From the NCBI GenBank assembly GCA_003049485.1, contig PYST01000606.1, positions 1 through 12,801 on the forward strand: a DNA stretch of 12,801 bases, written 5' to 3'. Positions 7,587 through 12,801 of this stretch are shown here, one piece after another. The number at the start of each line of letters is the position of its first letter. Within the stretch, counting starts at the first letter, position 1. This stretch comes from Ophioceras dolichostomum (taxonomy: Eukaryota; Ascomycota; Sordariomycetes; Magnaporthales; Ophioceraceae). Both the position numbers and the translations under genes were made by a program. The notes under the pieces were generated by a model that was not told where the DNA came from, made no database searches, and saw nothing but the letters and a program-made list of their open reading frames with translations.

Positions 7587-10318
7587 ATGGGAGTCTCGGC
7601 GATCCAGGAGCAACACGACAGTCAGTCTTTCCTCCCTGCCGCCCCTCCTCGCGCCTGGTCGCTTTCTCCCCCCTGAGATTGCTCGACCGATGCCTATGCG
7701 GCCATCTGGCCATGGCTGGGCTCAACTGGCAAAGCCCGAAACTGAAACTGACTATGGCGAGTGTGGACTCCAGTCATTGTCAATACCATCAAGAACATAA
7801 CCAGAGGCGACGTGAGTCCTCCCACCCGCCCCCCCGCGATGCCTTCGGGCGACTCCTGCTCAGGCACCACAGTCCTACGACTCCGCCTAAGGCCTTGCTC
7901 TTCGCGCTCGCTTTGCTCAGCACCCTTGTCCTGCTCCTACTGCTTCGGTTCGACACGATTCTGACAATATTGCGTCCCCGGCTCCATTTATAGTGGAAAG
8001 TGCTTGTAGTCGACGAGTTCTCCCACAAGATCATCGAAAATGTGGTCAAGGAAGACGATATCCTCGACAAAAATGTCGCCAGTGCGTGCCGACCCCTATC
8101 CCTCCTGGGCTGCTCCATAATTACAGGAATAGGCAGGAATAACTAAGGAGCTTGTGCTCCCGCTCTCCTGGTGTGTAGATATCGAGAGGATCGAGGACAG
8201 GCGGGATATGAACCCGACCATGGACGCCATCTACATCTTGTCGCCTCTGCCGCACATCGTGGACTGTCTGCTGGCCGACTTCGATAGGCAGAGGTACAAG
8301 AGGTCGTACTTGGTGTGGACAGGGGTACTCGACCCCCAACTACGGCGGCGCATCGACACGTCCCCCAACTCCGGACAGCAGAGAGCCGGGTTCGAGACGC
8401 TGTCTGTGGACTTTTATCCCAGGGAATCCCATCTGATAACTTTCAGGGATCCCTGGAGCTTCCCGATCCTATACCACCCTGCCTGCAACCACCTTGTGCG
8501 GGACCACATGGTGGCATTGGCTCAGAAAGTATGCACCTGCATGTCGCCGTCAACCCACATACCGGACCTGTTGCTGTTTTGTTTGCTGACTGCTCCCCTC
8601 ACATCTGTCCTTCGCCCGCCCAGATTACCGGGATATGCGTGACGCTGGGTGAATATCCTAGGGTACGATATTATCGACCGAAGAACCCCTTGCACGAGGC
8701 AAGCGTGCTATCCTACCACCTAGCCCGTTTTATCCAAGAGGAGCTGGACGAATACGCCCAATGGAACCAAAACTTCCCGCCGCAGACGTCGCGGCCGCCG
8801 GGCGTGCTCATTGTGACGGACAGGTCCATGGACCTGATGGCGCCTCTGATGCACGAATTCACCTACCAAGCTATGGCCCATGACCTACTAGACATTAGGG
8901 AAGGTGACAAGGTCACCTACCCGCTGAAAAGCGCGGACAACCCCGAAGAGACCGACGCGGAGATTCAGGAGAAGGACAAAGTCTGGGTCGAAAACCGGCA
9001 CCGTCACATGAAAGACACGATCGACAAGCTTATGAGCGACTTCAAGAAATTCGTAGAAGGGAACCCGCAGTTCCAGAACCAGGGACAGCCGACCAGCCTA
9101 AACACGATCAAGGATATGTTAGCTGGTCTGCCACAGTTCCAGGAGATGAAGCAGGCCTACACACTGCATCTCACCATGGCGCAGGAGTGTATGAACGTCT
9201 TCGAGCGCAACAAGCTGCCCGACATCGCGGCGGTCGAGCAGACGCTGGCCTCGGGGTTGGACGACAGCTTCAAGCGGCCCAAGAACGTCCTGGAGCAGGT
9301 CGTGCCCCTGCTGGACGACGAGGCCGTCACGCCTAAGGACCGCATGCGCCTCATCCTGGCCTACCTGCTGTACCGCGACGGCGTGATCCCCGACGACGTG
9401 ACCCGTCTGCTCAGCCACGCCGGCCTCCCGCCACAGCACGGCGAGATCGTCGCGAACCTCGAGCTCCTTGGGGCGCGCACGCGGCACGAACTGAAGGAGG
9501 CCCGCGCGGTCCCCGCCACGCCGCTCTTCCCCGTCGACGCGAAAACCCTCCAGGCGAACGCGAACGAGGAATACGGCCTCACGCGCTACGAGCCGGCGAT
9601 GAAGCATATGCTGGACAACCTGTGCAAGGGCACGCTCGACCAGACGACTTTCCCCTACGTCAAGCCGCCGCTGGACCCGAACGAGGACGCCATGGCCGCG
9701 GGCCAGGCCTCCCTGCGCGCCGCGAAGCCGAGCTGGGCGGGCGCGGGCCGCCGCGTAGTGGAGAACAGGCAGCGCGTGCTGGTGTTCGTCGCGGGCGGCG
9801 CGACGTACTCCGAGGCCCGCTCTTGCTACGAGGCGTCGACCAGGTACTCGCGCGACGTGTTCCTCGCCACGAGCCACATGCAGACGCCGACGCTGTTCGT
9901 GCGCCAGGTCGCGGACCTGTCGGCCGACAAGCGGAGGCTCGACCTGCCCGTCGAGCGGCCCAAGCCCAAGGCGCCTGCGCACCTGTTTGAGCGGGAGAAG
10001 CCCCAGCCGCCTCCGCCTCCTCCGCCACAGCAGCAGCAGCAGATTGGCGGCATGGGCCAGCAGAGGCAGAGGCCGTCGCCGTTGTCTGGCGATGGGGTCC
10101 CGCGCATGGGATCCGGCCCGCGGCCGCCGGTCGGTGCGATGGGGCAGATGACGTTGAGTAGTGGCAGCGGGGGCCGGCTGCCGTCGAACGGGGGCGGTAG
10201 TGGCAGTTTCGACTACGGGGAGCCGTCGCCTTCCCCGTCTTCGATCGCCGACGGGAAGCTGGGCAAGTCGTCGGATAAGGAGAAGAAGAAGCGGCATTTG
10301 TTCGGGCGGAAGAAATGA
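7587..10318 (+). CDS. SEC1: Sec1/Munc18-family protein Sec1 (five exons)
   Basis: Exons 7587-7620, 7774-7811, 7994-8081, 8179-8528 and 8624-10318 give 734 residues. Sec1 binds the syntaxin-type SNARE and assembled SNARE complexes at the plasma membrane and promotes docking and fusion of secretory vesicles, chiefly at growing tips. The joined N terminus reads MGVSAIQEQHD-IIVNTIKN-ITRGD-WKVLVVDE, the expected start of fungal Sec1, with every junction in frame. Further family motifs are the run ending PRESHLITFRDPWSF-PILYHP, the segment VRYYRPKNPLHEASVL, and the signature VTDRSMDLMAPL-HEFTYQAMAHDLL beginning near residue 234. The conserved SM fold ends near residue 600. The remaining ~135 residues are low-complexity: Pro7-Gln5 near 631-643, then Gly/Ser-rich, ending in the basic KEKKKRHLFGRKK. 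Such variable tails occur in filamentous fungal Sec1. There is no signal peptide or membrane span, consistent with a cytosolic peripheral protein. The ATG has A at -3 and G at +4. Confidence 0.94.
7621..7773 (+). other. SEC1 intron 1
   Basis: 153 nt, phase 1, donor GTCAGT (uncommon in fungi), branch site CTGAC at 7748-7752, acceptor CAG ending at 7773. The junction codon ATC plus the following ATT gives the conserved hydrophobic pair in HDIIVNT. Confidence 0.8.
7812..7993 (+). other. SEC1 intron 2
   Basis: 182 nt, phase 0, donor GTGAGT, branch site CTGAC at 7961-7965, acceptor TAG ending at 7993. Splicing joins ITRGD to WKVLVVDE, which is conserved in the family. Confidence 0.88.
8082..8178 (+). 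other. SEC1 intron 3
   Basis: 97 nt, phase 1, donor GTGCGT, acceptor TAG ending at 8178. The branch site is weak (ACTAAG near 8142-8147 rather than CTRAC). The splice gives NVA-N-IERIEDRR, matching the family. Confidence 0.83.
8529..8623 (+). other. SEC1 intron 4
   Basis: 95 nt, phase 0, donor GTATGC, branch site CTGAC at 8586-8590, acceptor CAG ending at 8623. It joins ALAQK to ITGICVTLGEYP. Confidence 0.9.
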
Positions 10319-10321
10319 AGG

Positions 10322-10340
10322 GAGAGAGAGAGAGAGAGAG
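10322..10340. repeat. GA dinucleotide microsatellite
   Basis: Nine and a half GA units, beginning 4 nt after the SEC1 stop codon and so within its 3' UTR. Likely polymorphic in length between strains. Confidence 0.9.
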
Positions 10341-10666
10341 GAATTGGAGTAGTAGGTAGGGTAGGTTTTTTTGAATAGAATTCGGGAGGGCTGGAGGGGG
10401 AAAGGGGGGAGGGGGAGGTTTCCTGCCTGGCTTCTTTCTATTCTTCGTTTCTTCATTTCTTGGTGCGCCTTGTCTTGAAAAGCAGAACAGGTTAGGCTCT
10501 GTTATCTCCTTTTATGCTGCTTGGCAAGGCATAAGCATATGGCGTTGTAAGGAGGATGGATGGATGGAGGGGGTTTCGTTCCGTGAGCTATTCTATTCCG
10601 TACGATTGCGACCATGTCTGGGACGGACGACGGTGTAGAGCGACGAGTTAATTCGGCAGAGACAAC

Positions 10667-10672
10667 AATAAA
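10667..10672 (+). terminator. Candidate SEC1 polyadenylation signal AATAAA
   Basis: A canonical AATAAA on the SEC1 strand, about 350 nt after its stop codon. Fungal polyadenylation signals are loose, so this is a candidate only. Confidence 0.4.
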
Positions 10673-10698
10673 GGAAGGCCAGGAGCCTGAGTTTGTTG

Positions 10699-10725
10699 GA
10701 GTGAAGAGTGAAGAGTGAAGAGTGA
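10699..10725. repeat. GAGTGAA tandem repeat, about 3.9 copies
   Basis: Three perfect 7-bp GAGTGAA units followed by GAGTGA. The repeat lies about 27 bp beyond the AATAAA candidate and may be at or past the SEC1 cleavage site. Confidence 0.9.
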
Positions 10726-11345
10726 TGGTGGGGTCGTTGATCATCGTCTTATGTCTCGTGGACACTGTAAGCCCCAACCATATTCACGTAGACAGGCCTT
10801 TGATGATGCTACGGGCCGTCGTAGCAGAAATGATGATTGGAATGCAGGGGAGTCCAAAAGAGGCCGGATAAGATATGTTGGCGGTTATCGCTGAGCCTTC
10901 ACGACATAGGCCGTACCGTAGCTTCCCCTGCCGTGTGAGGTAGTGTTCTGCGTAGGTACATCATTCGGTGAACTTTACGTTTTCCCAAGGCGTACCGTAT
11001 TCAGGGACAAGCTAGCGTCCCCTCGTGTCTTTTTGTTGCCGTCACCTTGCTGCCGATCTCAAACTTCGACATTGTGACCAAGACGGGCTGTTAACCTCAG
11101 CTGCTCTCTACGCGTGAGCTTCCAAGGCAAGGAAGCAAGCTTGTAAACAGTGCTCTCCGAGCGACATGGGAACGCCTCACCCGAGAAAGACACTTAAATT
11201 GCACTTCTGGGACTTCGATCATATTGCGATAAAAGAGGCAGAATCACGAGTAAGGCGAAGGGGGACGTGGATAACCCCTTTTTCTAAAAAGCAATGGCGA
11301 GCTAGAAAAGACAAGAGACCAACCAAAGAACCCCCGTCCGCGCTC

Positions 11346-12421
11346 TCAGGTGGCCTTCTTCGCAAACTCGACCCGGAGAATAAGATGCTTGAAGCCCCAT
11401 CCGTCCATCTTGTTGCACGCCTTGACCGCGTCCTCCCTGTCCGCGAAGCTGATGAACGCGAAACCCTTGGCCAGGCCCGTGTCGCGGTCCTTGGCGAGGA
11501 AGACGCGCGTGACGCGGCCGAAGCGCTCGAACATGTCGCGCAGCTCCTGCTCCTCGGCCAGCTCCGACACGTTGGTGACCCGCAGCGTCGCGAGGTCGTC
11601 GCGCTCGCCGTACTTTCCGCCGCCGCCTCCCCCGGGACCGCCCATCTTGTCTCCGGCGCCCCCGCCGTCCTTGCCGCGCAGAGCGGGGGGCACGTACGAG
11701 CCCTTCTTGCCGCCCGCATCTCCGCCTCGCCCTCCCGGTCCGCCGGGCCCGTCGCCTCGCCCGCCGGGACCCCCGCCGGCACCAATATCGTCGTCGGCGC
11801 CGGCGCCTAGGTCGGCCGCCTCGCCCACGGGCGCCATGGTGTCCTTGTACGGGCAGCGGGCCGTGAAGTGCTCGCCGTTGCAGATGCGGCACTTCACCTT
11901 CTTGTCCTTGAGCTTGTCCTTCATGGACTGGGCGTTGGGGTCCTTCGCCTCGTCGCGCGCGTCGCGGCGCCAGTTGGCCGAGGGGCGGAAGATGATGTTC
12001 TCACCGACCGAGGTCGTGTCGGGCGCGGGGCCGGCGGGGTCGCGGCCGGACGCGCCGAACTTGGCCCACGTCTTGCGGTCGGCCACGCGGGGGTTGACGA
12101 CCTCGCGGATCGTCGTGTAGCGCACGCGCCGCGTTGTCTTGACCTTCTGGCCCTGCTCGTTGATGCGCCAGCTGATCACCGTCTTGGTGCCGTCCTTGTT
12201 CTGGATCGTCTGCGGGTCCGGCAGCCGCTCGGAGCCCTCGTCGACGTCGTCGTCGTCGGCCCACGCTAGAGGCCTGTGAAATCGAAGGGGAAAAAAAAGA
12301 GGATTTGGTGGTTAGCATTTTTTTCCCGAAAGGGAGTTTGCCTTTCTGCATCCAACTTTCTTTGATCAAGGTTGGTCTCGGAAGACACGGATATGGAGAC
12401 TTACTTTTGTGTAGCTGCCAT
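11346..12421 (-). CDS. TIF35: Eukaryotic translation initiation factor 3 subunit G (two exons)
   Basis: Exons on the minus strand are 12421-12405 (17 nt) and 12273-11346, giving 314 residues. eIF3g is a subunit of eIF3 on the 40S ribosome, contacting eIF3i and mRNA during scanning and reinitiation. The spliced start is MAATQKPLAWADDDD, with the acidic N terminus usual in the family. The N-terminal eIF3g domain follows, with VNPRVADRKTWAKFG and DTTSVGENIIFRPS, then a zinc knuckle CRICNGEHFTARC with ligands C134, C137, H141 and C146 (CX2CX3HX4C spacing, as in other eIF3g). Residues about 162-227 form a very Gly-rich linker containing SYVPPALR. The C-terminal RRM spans about 234-310, with RNP2 LRVTNV at 236-241 and RNP1 KGFAFISF at 275-282. 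The protein ends in LRVEFAKKAT, typical of the family. It is longer than the roughly 280-290 residues I recall for related fungi because of the Gly-rich linker. It converges on SEC1. Confidence 0.95.
12274..12404 (-). other. TIF35 intron
   Basis: 131 nt, located after 17 coding nucleotides (phase 2). Donor GTAAGT (complement of 12399-12404), branch site CTAAC (complement of 12311-12315), acceptor CAG at 12276-12274. Splicing completes codon 6 (AAG, Lys) and opens the frame into PLAWADDDD. Confidence 0.9.
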
Positions 12422-12436
12422 CTTGATATCGGGCGC

Positions 12437-12583
12437 CTATATGCTAGCCTTTGTTTTGTTGAAAAATGATACTCGGTTCTTTGATCGATATCCACGGGTT
12501 GTATCGTAGCAGGTCGTTTTAGGTGGATGACTGTTCTCAGTTCCGTATCTCGTCGCACGTCGTCGTGTCTCCTCGAGGTCCAT
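12437..12583 (-). promoter_or_regulatory. 48-codon upstream ORF in the putative TIF35 leader
   Basis: An ATG at 12583-12581 opens 48 codons and stops at TAG 12439-12437, leaving 15 nt before the TIF35 ATG. It counts as a leader ORF only if transcription starts more than about 160 nt upstream of the main start. The product resembles no family I know. Confidence 0.25.
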
Positions 12584-12641
12584 GGAGGTGGGGTTTGAAT
12601 TTTGGCAGCGCCATGAATTTTATCGGGTGCGTGTGGCAATA

Positions 12642-12668
12642 CGATAAGCAAATTTGTGGGGCTTATCG
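12642..12668. promoter_or_regulatory. Inverted pair of GATA-type sites, CGATAAGC...GCTTATCG
   Basis: Perfect 8-bp arms at 12642-12649 and 12661-12668 with an 11-bp spacer. Each arm contains CGATAA, which fits the fungal GATA-factor consensus HGATAR, on opposite strands. They lie 220-250 bp upstream of the TIF35 ATG. Paired GATA sites within about 30 bp are the arrangement favoured by AreA/NIT2-type factors; actual binding is inference. Confidence 0.4.
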
Positions 12669-12744
12669 ATGCAGGCTGGGAGAGGTGGCGGTTTAAGTTC
12701 CTGGATCTGGACTCTACTTCTGGGGATCTATTTTCGATCAAAAT

Positions 12745-12768
12745 CCCAGGCCCCCAACAGGGCCTGGG
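12745..12768. repeat. Perfect inverted repeat, 9-bp stem and 6-nt loop
   Basis: CCCAGGCCC and GGGCCTGGG flank the loop CCAACA. The all-G/C-rich stem sits about 325 bp upstream of the TIF35 ATG. It could be a protein-binding palindrome or, if transcribed from a gene beyond the edge, an RNA hairpin. Confidence 0.85.
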
Positions 12769-12774
12769 GACGGC

Positions 12775-12801
12775 TGATTAGGAAAAACGGTTGATTAGGA
12801 A
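12775..12801. repeat. TGATTAGGAA direct repeat with 17-bp period at the window edge
   Basis: Two identical 10-bp copies at 12775-12784 and 12792-12801. The second is cut by the window end, so this may be the beginning of a longer tandem array. Confidence 0.7.

Larger units (their letters stand above)
10319..11345. other. Convergent intergenic region between SEC1 and TIF35
   Basis: 1.03 kb between two convergent stop codons, so it should hold both 3' UTRs and terminators. It carries a GA dinucleotide run, a GGAT run at 10554-10567, an AATAAA, a 7-bp tandem repeat and a small hairpin (10808-10825: 6-bp stem GCTACG/CGTAGC, 6-nt loop). No gene is supported. The 91-codon minus-strand frame at 10502-10777 and the plus-strand frame starting at 11166, which runs antisense into TIF35, have no recognisable protein character. 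Confidence 0.65.
12422..12801. other. TIF35 leader and promoter region, to the window edge
   Basis: 380 bp upstream of TIF35. It contains an inverted pair of GATA-type sites (12642-12668), a perfect 9-bp inverted repeat (12745-12768) and a 10-bp direct repeat at the edge (12775-12801). No other gene is visible. Whether the promoter is shared with a divergent gene to the right cannot be seen. Confidence 0.6.

Noticed and set aside
9119..10456. Long open frame of 445 codons on the minus strand opposite SEC1
   Set aside because: It is fully antisense to conserved SEC1 coding sequence, is rich in Arg/Leu/Pro runs typical of a GC-rich shadow frame, and matches no family.
10808..10825. Hairpin flanked by TGATGATG and AATGATGATT, considered as a box C/D snoRNA
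   Set aside because: No paired CTGA D boxes at sensible spacing. It is better treated as a small inverted repeat in the SEC1-TIF35 spacer.
11166..12269. Plus-strand frames of 214, 256 and 133 codons across TIF35
   Set aside because: They are antisense to conserved eIF3g domains and consist of Pro/Ala/Arg-rich shadow sequence.

Overview
The window is nuclear DNA of a filamentous ascomycete, most likely a Sordariomycete (Pezizomycotina). The evidence is GC-rich coding sequence with strong third-position G/C, short spliceosomal introns of 95-182 nt with GT...AG ends and mostly CTRAC branch sites, CT-rich promoter tracts, and protein families whose closest remembered relatives are those of Neurospora-like fungi. 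I do not assign a species. No operons, mobile elements, tRNA, rRNA or CRISPR are visible.

There are four protein-coding genes. (1) Minus strand, 46-564: a small 172-residue Ala/Lys/Glu-rich, probably coiled-coil protein of unknown function. (2) Plus strand, 2574-5993, three exons: CHO2, phosphatidylethanolamine N-methyltransferase, 1044 residues. (3) Plus strand, 7587-10318, five exons: SEC1, the Sec1/Munc18 protein of exocytosis, 734 residues. (4) Minus strand, 11346-12421, two exons: TIF35, translation initiation factor eIF3 subunit g, 314 residues. I rebuilt the exon structures by matching reading frame, splice signals and family conservation. The first coding exons of SEC1 (34 nt) and TIF35 (17 nt) are short enough for simple ORF scanning to miss.

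Layout: gene 1 and CHO2 diverge across about 2.0 kb of non-coding DNA. CHO2 and SEC1 lie head-to-tail with a 1.6 kb spacer. SEC1 and TIF35 converge with 1.0 kb between their stop codons. The right end (12422-12801) is the TIF35 leader and promoter. The genes are housekeeping functions (ER phospholipid synthesis, secretory vesicle fusion, translation initiation). Nothing in the sequence suggests a cluster with one shared pathway, although phosphatidylcholine synthesis and exocytosis both concern membrane traffic.

I found no convincing new biological system. The points worth checking are: a set of upstream ORFs before CHO2, one of which overlaps the start codon; a 48-codon upstream ORF, an inverted pair of GATA sites and a perfect 9-bp hairpin upstream of TIF35; tiny 5' exons in SEC1 and TIF35; a dispersed ACCTACCT/TAGGTACCTA motif; and the uncharacterised small protein at the left end.
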